Assembly: GCA_001485295.1 (NCBI GenBank)
Contig: BBOA01000002.1
Coordinates: forward strand, 186,001-250,000
Source of the DNA: Type-B symbiont of Plautia stali
Lineage (GTDB): Bacteria; Pseudomonadota; Gammaproteobacteria; Enterobacterales; Enterobacteriaceae
Length of the DNA stretch: 64,000 nt
Direction: 5' to 3'
The notes beneath the pieces are model-generated. The model searched no databases. It saw nothing but the letters and a program-made list of their open reading frames with translations, and was not told the origin of the DNA. Both the position numbers and the translations under genes were made by a program. Below, piece after piece: positions 1 through 9,478 of the stretch (position 1 is its first letter; the number at the start of each line of letters is the position of its first letter).

Positions 1-112
1 CATCAGAGCTCCTGTAGGGGGACAACAAAACCACGCAAGAGGCTACCTTGTCTGCGCCGCTTCTGACAACATAATCCCCTAGTTTCTGTTGTGACGTGAT
101 ACGGGTTTATTG

Positions 113-630
113 ATGGCTAAAAGCACACTGAAATTCCGCTTACATCGCGCGGTGATTGTGCTAATCTCGTTGGCGCTTCTGATCGTCATGATGCAGGGCG
201 CCTCTTGGTTCAGCCTCGGCCATCAGATAGCGTCTTACGAGCAGGTGGAAGAGCTGGTGCAGACCCTGACGCGAAACAGGTCGCTTTCAGCCTGTAGTCG
301 CTGATGGACAACAGCGACGACAACCGTAAGCGGATCCTTAACCAGATGACTACGAACAGCCGCATTATTGCCGCCTCGGTCTACGGCGACGACGCTTTGC
401 GCGTCACACTCGATCCCCATGTGCTGGTGACCGAATCGCGCCAAGTCGACAACACCACCAATACTCTGCGCCGGATGCTGCTGGCGCTGGTGATCGGCAT
501 TATCCTGATGCGCACTCTGCTGCGCGATCGCCGCACCCGCTGGCAGCAGTTGCCGTTTCTGCTGACCGCTAGCCCGCCGGTCAAAGAGGATCGCAACGAC
601 GAAAGTGAAAAGAAGGATCCTGCACCTTAA
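113..630 (+). pseudogene. ytjB: ytjB (smp) membrane protein, frameshifted and internally deleted
   Basis: The N-terminal piece begins MAKSTLKFRLHRAV and has one membrane helix; a second frame continues with a QVDNTTNTLRR segment, a second helix (LALVIGIILM) and a TRWQQLPFLLTAS motif near the end. Both match E. coli YtjB (Smp), a small inner-membrane protein encoded beside serB, recognised from memory. The frame changes near position 300, and roughly 40 residues of the periplasmic loop are missing before the second helix. In E. coli ytjB lies on the other side of prfC-osmY from yjjG, so the genes between have been lost here. Non-functional as read. Confidence 0.8.
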
Positions 631-812
631 ACAACAGACGCATTACATTCATCGCTTTTCTCAACTTAATATGCGGCCAACTAGGGTGCTTTCAAGGCGT
701 AGCGCGCCTGTTGACGGCCTGTGAATTGATGCGTGAATGGATTTTAGATGACAAAAGCCCATCGTACGGTCTTCTTAGCTTTATATCAGGCTGATGTGTG
801 AATAATAGATAT

Positions 813-1492
813 TTAGGCGAGCAGCAGCGCCTTTAGCTCGCCCAGCGTCTTCACCGTCCAGGTCGGACGAATCGTCTCAGGCAGAGGACGCGTGCTGTGA
901 TCGAGCCAACAGGTTTTCACGCCAGCGTTCATGCCGCCGAGAATATCGGACTCTGGCGTATCCCCAACCATCAGCACACGGCTGCGATCGAGATTGCCTA
1001 TCTTTTCCAGCGCATAGTCGAAAATCGCCGCGTCCGGCTTAGGCACGCCGACCTGCTCGGAGATCACCAGCGCCGAGTAGTAATCGCGAAAGCCGGTGCA
1101 TTCAAGACGCGGCTGCTGCAGCGCGGTTAAGCCGTTGGTGATAATGCCCATCGGCACCTTCTCGTGCAGCGCGTGCATCAAGTTGACCGCGCCCTCCAGC
1201 GGCATGCAGATCTCCGACATCGCTGAGAGAAAGCCGCTGTTCAGCACGTCGGGGCCACGCTCAGCTTCTCCGTCCAGCCGTTAAAACGACGTGTCTGTAG
1301 CTGCAGCGCGGAGATGACGCCGCTCTGATAATCGACCCACAGCGGCTTGTTGATCGCCTGATAGTCGGCGTAATCCTGATGGGTAAACTGCACATCGTAA
1401 CCGGCGAAGAGACGCTGCAAGCCGGCGAAAGCGTCAAAATGAAACAGGGTATCGTCGGCATCGAACAGGATACAACCCCAGTCTTTTAACAT
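813..1492 (-). pseudogene. yjjG: yjjG pyrimidine nucleotidase (HAD family), one frameshift
   Basis: Two reading frames together cover a full HAD-like nucleotidase related to E. coli YjjG, a house-cleaning dUMP/dTMP 5'-nucleotidase. The first frame has the nucleophile motif DADDT; the second has the ITNG motif and the final motif [14 protein letters not shown]. They are offset by one base in a run of C near position 1245, which looks like loss of one C from a CCCCC run. Everything else is well conserved, so this is either a very recent pseudogene or a sequencing indel. Order yjjG-rimI-holD-rsmC is as in E. coli. Confidence 0.8.
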
Positions 1493-1509
1493 TACAGCTC
1501 CTTAAAAAC

Positions 1510-1950
1510 CTACAGCGTCAGCGCCATGATGATGGCGCCTTCACGTCCGCTGGCGGTGGGATAGTAGTTGGGACGGCGGCTGACATGGTGAAAGTCGAGC
1601 TGCTCGTACAGGGCGATAGCGGGATGGTTAGAGGCGCGCACTTCTAGCCACAGCGTCATCATGTCGCACGCTTCCAGCTGGGCGATAAGATGCTGCAGCA
1701 ACTGACGCCCGTAGCCGCGCCGCTGGAAAGCGGGATCGACGGCGATATTAAACAGCGACACCTCATCCAGCACTACCTGGGTGATGGCGAAGGCGGCCAT
1801 AACGCCATCGACGTCGAGGCGATAGTTAAGAAAGCGTTCGCCTTGGTTACTGGCGAAAGTCTGCTCGCGCCATGGAAACGCGTGGCTGCGGCACTCGATG
1901 GCGAATGCCTGGGCGTTGTCCTCAGGGGTGAGGAAAGAGATTGCTGCCAT
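1510..1950 (-). CDS. rimI: RimI, N-alpha-acetyltransferase of ribosomal protein bS18
   Basis: A 146-residue GNAT acetyltransferase that acetylates the N-terminus of ribosomal protein bS18. Visible are the acetyl-CoA binding loop QRRGYGRQLL, the preceding strand FNIAVDP, and the conserved EVRASNHPAIALYEQLDF and NYYPT blocks of the family. The start MAAISF is chosen because it aligns with the N-terminus of E. coli RimI and gives the normal length. The gene begins inside the 3' end of holD (29-base overlap), as in E. coli, so the two are probably translationally coupled. No disabling change seen. Confidence 0.93.
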   Translation of the reverse strand: MAAISFLTPEDNAQAFAIECRSHAFPWREQTFASNQGERFLNYRLDVDGVMAAFAITQVVLDEVSLFNIAVDPAFQRRGYGRQLLQHLIAQLEACDMMTLWLEVRASNHPAIALYEQLDFHHVSRRPNYYPTASGREGAIIMALTL

Positions 1951-2332
1951 GGTTACACATCTGTTGCCAGAGCGCGCGTTTCGCCGCGCCGCTGCTGGAG
2001 AGTTCATTTAAAGAGGCTGAGTGAAGCGCGACGCCGCTAAACGGATGCGATCCGTCGATGCCGATCAGCCAGCCCGCGCAGTCGAGCGATTCAGGCAGCA
2101 TCTGCAGCTGATCGGGCGTCAGCGCCATCACCTGGGCGGGCTGCAGGCCAAGCGTGTGCAGCACATCGCGCACCAGCGGCTCGTGCAGGCCGGGCGCGAC
2201 CTCGGCGACGATAATCATTCTAGTGCCCGGCGTCAGCCGCACCGCGATTTCGCCCTGAAGCACGCGCGGGCATCGCAGTTGATACTGCGTGATCCCCATT
2301 TGCTGTAACAGCCAGTCGCGCCTAGACATCAT
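1922..2332 (-). CDS. holD: HolD, DNA polymerase III psi subunit
   Basis: A 136-residue protein related to the psi subunit of DNA polymerase III, which with chi (HolC) links the clamp loader to SSB. The start MMSRRDWLLQQMGITQ matches the conserved N-terminus that binds the clamp loader; an AAGGG sequence lies about 8 bases upstream. The family tail RALWQQMC is present. Its partner holC is also intact in this window, so the chi-psi pair is kept. Divergent from rsmC across about 110 bases. Confidence 0.92.
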   Translation of the reverse strand: MMSRRDWLLQQMGITQYQLRCPRVLQGEIAVRLTPGTRMIIVAEVAPGLHEPLVRDVLHTLGLQPAQVMALTPDQLQMLPESLDCAGWLIGIDGSHPFSGVALHSASLNELSSSGAAKRALWQQMCNHGSNLFPHP

Positions 2333-2442
2333 AATATTTACCCTTAATGTGCTGCCGGAATGCGACGCTATGCTAGCAAACCCATCGAACATGCGCCAAC
2401 AAACCACTATAATCGCCGCTCTAGATCTTACAGGAGCCTTTT

Positions 2443-3474
2443 ATGTCTGCTTTTACCCAAGGCAGCGAAGTCATACTGCGCCACAGTGATAAATTTACCG
2501 CCCGCCATGTCTTGTTCGCTGGCGATATGCAGGACAACCTGCCTGCCCAGTTGGAGACCGCCTCGTCGCGCGCACATACCCAGCAGTATCATCACTGGCA
2601 AAATCTGAGTCACCGTCTAGGCGAACGGGCGCGTTACGGTCTGGTGGCAACTCAGGAAGATGTTGAAGGCTGCGACATGCTGGTCTACTACTGGCCGAAA
2701 AACAAGCCGGAAGCCTTGTTCCAGCTGATGAACCTGCTGTCGCTGCTGCCGCTGGGCTGCGATATTTTCGTCGTGGGCGAAAACCACAGCGGCGTGCGCA
2801 GCACCGAAGGCATAGTCGAAGAGTGGGTCACGCTGGATAAAATCGACAGCGCGCGCCGCTGCGGCTTCTATCACGGCAGCCTAGAAAGCCAGCCGACCTT
2901 CGACGCCGAGAGCTTCCGCGACAGCTACGATCTCGACGCGCTGACCATCTGCACGCTGCCGGGCGTCTTCAGCCGCGACGGTCTCGACATCGGCAGCGCG
3001 CTGCTGCTGACAACGCTGGCGCCGCCCAACAAAGGCAAAGTACTGGATATCGGCTGCGGCGCGGGCGTGCTGTCGGCGGTACTGGCAAACCACTCGCCGA
3101 AGGTGCACTTGACGCTGTGCGACGTGCACGCCGCGGCGATTGAGGCGAGCAAGGCGACGCTAGCGATCAACGGCTTCAAAGGCGAGGTTTTCTCCAGTAA
3201 CGTCTTCTCCGACGTCACCGGCCGCTTCGATCTCATTCTCTCGAACCCGCCGTTCCACGAAGGACGCGAAACCAGCCTGGACACGGCGCAGACCTTGATC
3301 CGCAGCGCAGTAAAGCACCTCAACACCGGTGGCGAACTGCGCATTGTCGCCAACGCCTTCCTGCCCTACCCGCAGGTGCTAGACGAGACCTTCGGCAGCC
3401 ACGAAGTGCTGGCGCAAAATGGCCGCTTCAAGGTCTATCGTGCGGTTTACGGTCGCGGCGCAAGAGCGCGTTAA
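2443..3474 (+). CDS. rsmC: RsmC, 16S rRNA m2G1207 methyltransferase
   Basis: 343 residues, the same length as E. coli RsmC. The protein methylates N2 of G1207 in 16S rRNA in the 30S subunit. The C-terminal half holds the SAM-binding motif [10 protein letters not shown] and the catalytic NPPFH motif typical of guanine-N2 methyltransferases; the N-terminal half is the degenerate duplicate domain. An AGGAG ribosome binding site sits 7 bases before the ATG. Divergent from holD. Intact. Confidence 0.95.
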   Translation: MSAFTQGSEVILRHSDKFTARHVLFAGDMQDNLPAQLETASSRAHTQQYHHWQNLSHRLGERARYGLVATQEDVEGCDMLVYYWPKNKPEALFQLMNLLSLLPLGCDIFVVGENHSGVRSTEGIVEEWVTLDKIDSARRCGFYHGSLESQPTFDAESFRDSYDLDALTICTLPGVFSRDGLDIGSALLLTTLAPPNKGKVLDIGCGAGVLSAVLANHSPKVHLTLCDVHAAAIEASKATLAINGFKGEVFSSNVFSDVTGRFDLILSNPPFHEGRETSLDTAQTLIRSAVKHLNTGGELRIVANAFLPYPQVLDETFGSHEVLAQNGRFKVYRAVYGRGARAR

Positions 3475-3536
3475 GCCCCGGCGCCGGTAAAAACGTTGCT
3501 TTCTGCAGCAGTCGTTCCGCCATCGTGAAATAACTG

Positions 3537-3566
3537 TTGACGCCCGCGGTGTGAAATCTCTAGAAT
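3537..3566 (+). promoter_or_regulatory. Likely sigma-70 promoter of tRNA-Leu(CAG)
   Basis: TTGACG and TAGAAT hexamers separated by 18 bases lie about 40 bases before the mature tRNA. Position and match suggest the promoter of the leu tRNA transcript. Not experimentally supported. Confidence 0.55.
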
Positions 3567-3606
3567 GTGCCTCCGTGGTTGCAATACTGTCATGTATTGC
3601 TGGTAC

Positions 3607-3693
3607 GCGAAGGTGGCGGAATTGGTAGACGCGCTAGCTTCAGGTGTTAGTGTCTTAACAGACGTGAGGGTTCAAGTCCCTTTCTTCGCACCA
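3607..3693 (+). tRNA. leuV: tRNA-Leu(CAG)
   Basis: An 87-base class II tRNA with anticodon CAG at 3641-3643, D-loop GGTAGA, a long variable arm and a TTCAAGT T-loop. The 3' CCA is encoded. It matches the leuQ/leuP/leuV family of E. coli, which is likewise next to rsmC. A few acceptor and T-stem pairs are G-U (GCGAAGG against TCTTCGC), weaker than in E. coli but still pairing. It reads CUG, the main leucine codon, so retention is expected. Confidence 0.95.
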
Positions 3694-3720
3694 ACAACCA
3701 CGATTTTCATCTCACATTGC

Positions 3721-3780
3721 GCGAAGGTAGTGGAATTGGTGGATGCGCCAACTGTAGGTGTTAGTGTTCTTACGGACGTG
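3721..3780 (+). pseudogene. Truncated tRNA-Leu copy with UAG anticodon
   Basis: A second copy of the neighbouring tRNA-Leu starts GCGAAGGTAGTGGAATTGG and keeps the D arm, anticodon arm and part of the variable arm, then stops matching after GGACGTG. The T arm and 3' acceptor are gone, so no tRNA can form. The anticodon position (3755-3757) reads TAG where the intact copy has CAG, a C-to-T change. The break coincides with the truncated end of the yjjZ-like remnant, so one deletion probably removed both ends. Confidence 0.85.
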
Positions 3781-3969
3781 TCACGAGGGCAGCAGCAGAT
3801 AGTGTCCTATCCGGCGATGAAACAGAATCACCACCGTCAGCAGTAGCGCCACGATCATCACGATACACCACTGGCTCCCACAGGGCAACAGCATGCGCTA
3901 AGCCCTATCCAGTTTTTTGCCCATTATCCAGCTGAACGCCCACAAGCCGCAGGCGGCGAACATAGTCAT
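3781..3969 (-). pseudogene. yjjZ: DUF1435 (YjjZ-like) small membrane protein remnant
   Basis: A short membrane-protein frame starting MTMFAACGLWAF, with one amber stop after KKLDRA and then a helix ending HRRIGHYLLLPS before the break point. In E. coli the DUF1435 gene yjjZ lies between fhuF and the leu tRNA/rsmC genes; position and hydrophobic pattern support that identity, but I rely on memory for the sequence likeness. A Fur box lies directly upstream, consistent with an iron-regulated gene. The C-terminal part is deleted. Confidence 0.45.
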
Positions 3970-3991
3970 TAAGATTGCGTAGACTTAAAAT

Positions 3992-4010
3992 GATAAGTAT
4001 TATCATTATC
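3992..4010. promoter_or_regulatory. Fur box
   Basis: The 19 bases starting GATAAGTATTATCATTATC match the Fur consensus GATAATGATAATCATTATC at 16 of 19 positions. It lies just upstream of the yjjZ-like remnant and near the fhuF remnant, both in an iron-related neighbourhood. The genes it would control are broken, so the site is probably a relic. Confidence 0.75.
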
Positions 4011-4156
4011 ATATGAATCTCATCTTGCAACCTGTTTTTTCTCTGCCCGGACGGAAGATGACAGACCAGTTGGAAAATGCTAGATTGCGGCCGATAATAC
4101 CTTTCATAACACAGCAAATTTGCTTATTGTCCGTCAGAATAATTTAACTTTCCGGA

Positions 4157-4690
4157 ATGCGCTTTGATATTTCAGGGCCGTTTCGAGTATTAATAATAAA
4201 ATTACAATCTTACGATGAATTGAAACACAGCAAATATGAGCTATCGCTGATGCTATTCCTGTTTTTAAATGTCGCCGTATCGTTTTTTTGCCTGCTCCCT
4301 TTTACCGGCAGTCCCGACACCGAAATGTCATGGCCGATTATTATCGCCTTGTTTAGCGCCACGACCTTAATTGCGAGTTTAATCAGGCCGAAACAAAAAT
4401 TGCCTTTATTATAAATCTTGTCGGCCTACTGCTCGGTACGCTGTGGGCCTAACATATTTACCATCGCTATCAGCTGGCTGAGCGTATTCGCCAGTACGTG
4501 CTCGATCTGGAGATACCTCATCGCTTCAACGAAAAGGTCTCTACCCACGTCACCGTCAGCGCTGGCATCGCCCCCGATCTTCGATGACAAGTTCGATCAG
4601 ACGGTCGCCAACACCGATCGCGCGCTTTACGTCGCGAAACAACACCACTCTCGCCTACGACAATCTGCCGAAAACCCTGCCTATTGAAAG
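4157..4690 (+). pseudogene. Diguanylate cyclase (GGDEF) remnant
   Basis: The first frame begins MRFDISGPFRVLI and carries hydrophobic membrane segments. Later frames hold only the end of a GGDEF domain: a VLDLEIPHRFNEKVSTHVTVSAGIA stretch (given here in two parts: VLDLEIPHRF and VTVSAGIA) and, after a frameshift, FDQTVANTDRALYVAKQ. The GGDEF catalytic loop itself is missing, so a large internal deletion has occurred. The product would have made cyclic di-GMP. No activity is possible. Confidence 0.7.
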
Positions 4691-4734
4691 CGAAGCGCAC
4701 TGATCGCTCGCTCAGCGAATGCGGCGCAAAGCCC

Positions 4735-5427
4735 ATTTCGCTGAGCGTCGCCGCAACCTAAAGCAGAGCCGCCCGCCGCGCGCTGCGCGACCTGATGCGT
4801 GAGCAGTGCAGCTATATGCTGGAAACGATTCACCTTGACGAAAACGCGCCCGACGATGCCCTGCGCTGGCCGACTGGTCACACCCGGAACAGTTCACTGC
4901 GCTGGTGCAGCGCTACAGCGACTATCTCTCGTCAATATCCCGACGCGGTTCAGGAAGCGAAACCGGTGCAGTCGCTCTGGGCGTAGTGGTACTTCGGCCT
5001 GCTGCCGCCGCCGCTGATGCTGGCGCAGCTGGCGGAATCGCGCGCGCTCGACTGTTCGCCGCAGCATATTCACGTCCAGTTTCACGAACATGGCCATCCC
5101 TGCGCCTTCTGGATCGAGGCGCACGCAGATGGAGAGGCGTGCTATCTCAACGCGCCGCAGCGTATCGACCGCCTGATCTAGCAGCATCTTATCCCGGCGG
5201 TGAACGCCATCGCGCAGCATAGCGACATCAATGTCAGGCTGCTCTGGGACAATATGAGCTTCTCCTTTCATCGGTTCCACGGCGAGCTGAAAACTCTGCT
5301 GGACGACGCCATTCTGCAGCTGGAGCAGGCGCTCTTTTTCATCAGCCTCCTGCTGGACGGCAGCGGTAATCCGCTCTACCGCATTCCCGACGTCGAACGC
5401 TGCTGCGACTGCATCCTCAGCGTATAA
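4735..5427 (+). pseudogene. fhuF: fhuF siderophore-iron reductase, broken
   Basis: Fragments match E. coli FhuF, a 2Fe-2S protein that reduces ferric iron from hydroxamate siderophores: LRDLMREQCSYMLETIHLDE, YPDAVQEAKPVQSLWA, an FHEHG-type segment and the end RCCDCILSV. Two amber stops sit where the family has glutamine (LWA-stop-WYFGLL; LI-stop-QHLIPAV), both consistent with CAG to TAG. There are also frameshifts, and the first part of the C-terminal Cys cluster is deleted. fhuF lies next to yjjZ and rsmC in E. coli too. Confidence 0.8.
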
Positions 5428-5520
5428 AAGCGCCGCCCGACGAGATTTCCGCCTTTCTCTCGTTTACACTTTTTCCGCCTTGTGCCAGTTTTTACGTCTT
5501 CGACCTGCATGGAGAAAGAG

Positions 5521-5762
5521 ATGAGCCTAGAGTCGGTACGGCAGTTTTTCACCGAAAGTGGTGAACTGGACCGGCCATCCGGTCGTCGGCGTCTACCCGT
5601 TCGGGCTAGAGAATCCGCTCAAGGTCTACTGCGACGAGTCGCTGCGCCGCTTCGACGAGGTGCTGCTCGCAGCCGACGCTATCCATAGCGCCGTGCGTAT
5701 TACCCCTCAGCGCATGGCCGAACTGACGCAGGCGCAGTGGGTGGACGTGTGCGAGGCGGTTA
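5521..5762 (+). pseudogene. YbaK/EbsC-family aminoacyl-tRNA deacylase remnant
   Basis: The start MSLESVRQFFTESGELD and the later block VNWTGHPVVGVYPFGLENP, RRFDEVLLAADAIHSAVRIT and ELTQAQWVDVCE belong to the YbaK/EbsC family, which removes mis-charged amino acids from tRNA. The central half is deleted and the frame changes at the joint. Not functional as read. Confidence 0.7.
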
Positions 5763-5764
5763 AC

Positions 5765-6393
5765 GCGTCGACTTCGACACCGCACCTGAAATCTCAATGC
5801 CGCGCGTTTCGCGGCCAAAGACTATCAACAGCGAAATCAGCAGCGCCACCGTGCTAGCGACGATAGTCATCCCCAGCCCGTAGTTGCCGCTATGCGCCTC
5901 GGCGATGCGCGACTGAAGCATGGCGTTAACCGAGGCGATAAGGTTCCTCAGCTGATAGACGAAACCGGGCAGCACCGCGCGCACGTTGGCGGTCACCAGC
6001 TCGGTGAGCCAAGTCGGCACCACGCCCCACGCGCCTGCACCATAAACTGCATCAGAAACGTGCTCAACCCAATCGCCTAGGAGACGTTGGAGAACGCCCA
6101 GAGCGGCAGCACCGGCAGCGCCAGCAGCGACGCCAAGATAATCTCCGCCTTTTTACGCCCGATTCGCTCCGACAGCACGCTAAAGAAGACGCCACCTAGC
6201 ATCGCCGCATGTTGTCGCTGATGGCGATTAGGCTGACGGTGTGCGCATCGAACTGATACTGCACCTTCAGGAAGGTGGGATAGGGATCCTGCGTGCCGTG
6301 GCTGAAGAAGTTAAAGCAGGCCATCAGCAGCACCATATAGAGGCAGAGCTTCCAATGCTGGCGAATAATTGGCAGCAGCGCGCTGCTCTCCTA
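5765..6393 (-). pseudogene. MFS transporter (NanT/JEN-like) remnant
   Basis: In changing frames this reads FNFFSHGTQDPYPTFLKVQ, then ERIGRKKAEIILASLLALP, then a final part with GFVYQLRNLIASVNAMLQ and VFGRETRGIE. The layout resembles the sialate/lactate (NanT, JEN) branch of the major facilitator superfamily. Frameshifts separate the parts and the N-terminus is absent. It follows the nucleoside hydrolase remnant without a gap, so a deletion has joined the two genes. Confidence 0.6.
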
Positions 6394-6863
6394 AATCAAG
6401 ATCTCCGCGACCACTTCCGCCATCGCCGGATAGCGCTATAGCGCGAGCGCTACATTGGTCAGCGGGACAAGCGCCATCAGCGTGATTTCGCCGGGATAGT
6501 TGCACACCACAGCCGGCCGATGGCGTCAGCCGCGTCGTAGCCGTCTACCTTCATCGGCACAGGCGCGCGCCCTTCCAGAGATCCAAGATATCGAGTTGCT
6601 GCACGCACCGATCGAGCGCCGCGCGCCAAGGCGCCTGATCCTCTTTCAACGCCTGCGTCGCGCCCTGCACCACCGAGATCGCTGAGCCAAGGCGCACCAG
6701 CAGATCTTTCGCCACCTGCACACCGACGTCGCTCGGCATATTGCCTGCTACGGTCGACCGACAGCGCCGGCGAGGAGAGAGCCAGCACAATCGCCAGCCT
6801 GTCGTCCGTGTTGGCGCCGGCGATGCCGTTGCCCAGCTCGCAGTCAATAATCACTCTTTTCAT
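6394..6863 (-). pseudogene. Ribonucleoside hydrolase (IunH family) remnant
   Basis: The start [21 protein letters not shown] is a nucleoside hydrolase N-terminus. The calcium-binding DCDPGNDD-like motif is altered: E replaces the usual D in DCDPG. Later frames give WRAALDRCVQQLDIL and GEITLMALVPLTNVALAL. The family cleaves purine or pyrimidine ribonucleosides. Frameshifts and an amber codon break it, and its 3' end runs into the MFS remnant. A LacI-type regulator remnant lies upstream on the same strand. Confidence 0.7.
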
Positions 6864-6919
6864 ATCGTCGTCGCGTTCTGTTTTACCTGCGGCATGCAGC
6901 TGCAGGATTCGCCAATTTC

Positions 6920-7105
6920 AAGGTAGTGTGGAAATTGCAGCACGCCGTTAGGGCGATAACCGGACAGCCGGATGGCGTCCAGCACGCGCTGGCGCGTGCT
7001 CTCGGCGAGCGGGCGCGGCCTGTTATTGATCACGTAGCTGACGACGGCAACCGTGTGACGGCCATTTTCGCTACGTCGCCGCGCTTCACTTTGCCTGATG
7101 GCTGT
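6920..7105 (-). pseudogene. LacI-type regulator, DNA-binding fragment
   Basis: A fragment reads [24 protein letters not shown] and [17 protein letters not shown], which is the helix-turn-helix and hinge region of a LacI/GalR regulator. The effector-binding domain is absent. It lies just upstream of the nucleoside hydrolase remnant on the same strand and may have regulated that gene. Confidence 0.65.
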
Positions 7106-7132
7106 TTCAAGCTGTTAGCTCCCGATGTAAAC

Positions 7133-7163
7133 AGAGCAGGCCATGGATCACCACGGCCTGCTC
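7133..7163. terminator. Hairpin between MFS and LacI remnants
   Basis: An inverted repeat GAGCAGGCC...GGCCTGCTC with a 12-base loop lies after the stop of the upstream MFS remnant on the minus strand. The following T-tract is weak, so it may be a factor-dependent terminator or a plain hairpin. Confidence 0.4.
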
Positions 7164-7188
7164 ATTAGGTTGCGAAAAACGCGCCGCA

Positions 7189-7790
7189 CTAGATGGCGTC
7201 TTCCGGCAGGTTAAGATCACGCCTCGTGGAGAAGTAGATCGCAATCTGCCACCAGTGTGCCCGCTCCAAGAGAGCACCGCGCCGCCAGAATCGAGCCTAG
7301 CTCTTTCGCCACCGGCATTTTGGTATAGCGATGCCTGACGCCGAACATCTTGACGCCCCAAGCAGCCTGTACGCCGTAGATGCCGAGTGACGCAAGCGCT
7401 ATGCCGACCACAATCACCGGAATGACAATCATCGGCTCGCGGCTGTTGAGTAGCGAAAAGACGGGCCAAGCGTAGAACATCAGCAGCATGCAGAATCCGC
7501 GATAGGTAATGTGGCGGCCAAAGCAGCCTGACAGCCAGCCCGCCAGCGGGATCACCGCAAACCCGAGCACCGAGACGATATACACCGCCTTGGTCGGCAC
7601 CGATTTATCGACCCACCAGCACTTTCGCCACATGGCGGCGGATCCACAGCGCTGCCAGCGCGATCAGCACGCTGCTGGGAGAATACGCCAGTTCCAAGCC
7701 AGTAGGCACTCCTGATCCATCTGCACCACTGCCAGCCAGACCAGCCCGGCGAGCAGCGTGTCGCTGTTGGAACCTAAGGCGATCACCGAG
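7189..7790 (-). pseudogene. MFS transporter (MHS family) remnant
   Basis: The longest clean stretch includes VDKSVPTKAVYIVSVLGFAV, PLAGWLSGCFGRHITYRGF and AAWGVKMFGVRHRYTKM, typical of the metabolite:H+ symporter branch of the MFS. The frame shifts before the end RDLNLPEDAI. The N-terminal half is reduced to a short out-of-frame piece near 7700-7790. The substrate cannot be told from the sequence. Not functional. Confidence 0.65.
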
Positions 7791-8160
7791 GGATGATTCT
7801 CTGATAGTTATCAGAACTCCCCGGGTGGCGATATACCGGTTGGCAAACCCATGTTGCGGTTAGTAGGGGATTCCCTAGTATCAGGATCTTTAACTTTGCC
7901 GCTCTCTGCCGATGTTAATCATCGGTCGCGTCAAGCAGGCAAAGGACTAAACCTTCTGGGTCATTCCCGCATCTGACACTTAACACTTTCTCTTAATAAT
8001 CCCCTCAGGTAACCTGTCGGCGCATAGTATGATGAGAGTTATCTCCTGAAATCATGACCGGCAGATGACAACGCGATTGATCGCGAATAACGGCGGATTT
8101 TAACATTGCGCCGCTTTGCCTTTGCATTAAGCTCAGGAGAAAACGGAGCAGGAGTACAAA
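7791..8160. other. Intergenic region, nothing recognised
   Basis: About 370 bases between the MFS remnant and the histidine phosphatase gene. I see no coding homology, no clear repeat and no strong promoter; a GGAG ribosome binding site for the phosphatase lies at the right end. Confidence 0.4.
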
Positions 8161-8714
8161 TGACGATTATATTGATGCGGCACGGCAAGCCCGACCATCG
8201 CACAGGCGGTCATCTCAGCGCCCAAGACCTAGCGGAATGGTGCGAAGCGTATGATATGGCGCTGGTATGCGACACGCCGCCCGACCGTAGCCGCGCTATC
8301 GCCCGGCAGGCTTCGGTAATCGTCTGCAGCCCGCTGCCGCGCGCGCACTCCTCTCTGACGCGCCTCGGACTGCAACCTGTTGAAGTCGACGCGCTGTTCA
8401 GCGAAGTGTCGGTGCCGCTTATCGCCTCGGAACATCTCGCGCTGCCGCTACTGCTCTGGCTGATGCTGCTGCGCCTGATGTGGCTGTGCGGCTACGCGGG
8501 CAAAAGCGAGTCGCTGGCGCGGGCGCGTCAGCGCGCCTCGCGCGCCGCCGACAGGCTGATTGAGCTGTCGGAACGCGGCACGGTGCTGATGCTCGGCCAT
8601 GGCCTGATGAACAAAATGATCGCGCGCGAACTGCGCAAGCGCGGCTGGCAGGCGGAAAAACATGCCAGCAGCCGCCACTGGAGTTCAGCGATCTACCACC
8701 GCCCCTTTATATAG
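8161..8714 (+). CDS. Histidine phosphatase family protein
   Basis: A 184-residue protein of the phosphoglycerate mutase-like histidine phosphatase superfamily. The catalytic RHG motif (LMRHGKPD) is at residues 6-9 region, an arginine-bearing SPLPRAHSS motif follows, and the second catalytic histidine is in MLGHGLMNKMIARELRKRGW near residue 145. The hydrophobic stretch LPLLLWLMLLRLMWL is unusual in length. The start follows a GCAGGAG ribosome binding site. The substrate is unknown; similar short proteins include alpha-ribazole phosphatases and SixA. It has stayed open in a decayed region and converges with the YncE-like remnant, overlapping its end by a few bases. Confidence 0.8.
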
Positions 8715-9478
8715 CAGCGAGCGCGAAATAGCTCAGCACTTCGCAGCCGGTACCGATGCGCGGCGTGGCGATCGATTTACCTTACGCTAGATCGATCCGC
8801 TAAGCATGCCGTCTCCCTAGTTAGCGATCAGCAGCTGCTGATTATCGGGGCTGAAGCAGCCATCCATCGGCTGATTGCCGACCACAATATCCCCCCAGCG
8901 GATTGAGCAGATCGTCAAACAACGTGATCACCGGCTCCCGATCGCCTATCGCCACCAGCTGCTCGCCGTCCGCGCTGAGCTGAAACGCACCACCTGACAT
9001 GACTGTTTATGGCCCGGCAGCGCCAGCCGCGGGCGCATGCGGTAGCTCTGACGATCGATCACGTAGAGATGCGACACGCCCCCCCGCGCTGGCTACCAGA
9101 TAGGGATGATTCGGCGACGCCGCGATGCCGGCGATCGAGCCGGGTAGCAGAATCGTGTCGATTAGCGCCCTTCCGCCTAGCACATATCGACTACGGTGAT
9201 GCTGGCGCCCTCTTCATTCTCGGTAAACAGCTTGCGTCCGCTGGGCGACAGCGTCAGGCGATGCGCGTTGTGCAATGTAAGGGGAATGGTTTTTTCCACC
9301 CGATCGGTCGCCGGAGCGATCACCGCCGCGCTGTTTTTGCAGCAAAGATAGACTTTTCGTGCGGGCGCGGCGGAAGAGCGTTAAGCTCGTGCTCAACGGC
9401 GAAGGTCTCGGGATTAAGAAACAGCACGCGGTTGCCCTGCTTATCGACCGCCAGCAGACCGTGGGTTGGTTGTGACAT
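8707..9478 (-). pseudogene. YncE-like beta-propeller protein remnant
   Basis: The clean start MSQPTHGLLAVDKQGNRVLFL continues with NPETFAVEHELNALP and then loses frame. Later frames show fragments with beta-propeller character (SPDGRKLFTENEEGA-like and a SYFALAA end). This resembles YncE/YVTN-type seven-bladed repeat proteins. Several amber stops and frameshifts are present. Function in the family is mostly unknown. Confidence 0.55.

Noticed and set aside
4013..4144. 43-codon frame starting right after the Fur box
   Set aside because: No ribosome binding site, no homology recognised, and it begins at the edge of the Fur box, so it is probably chance.
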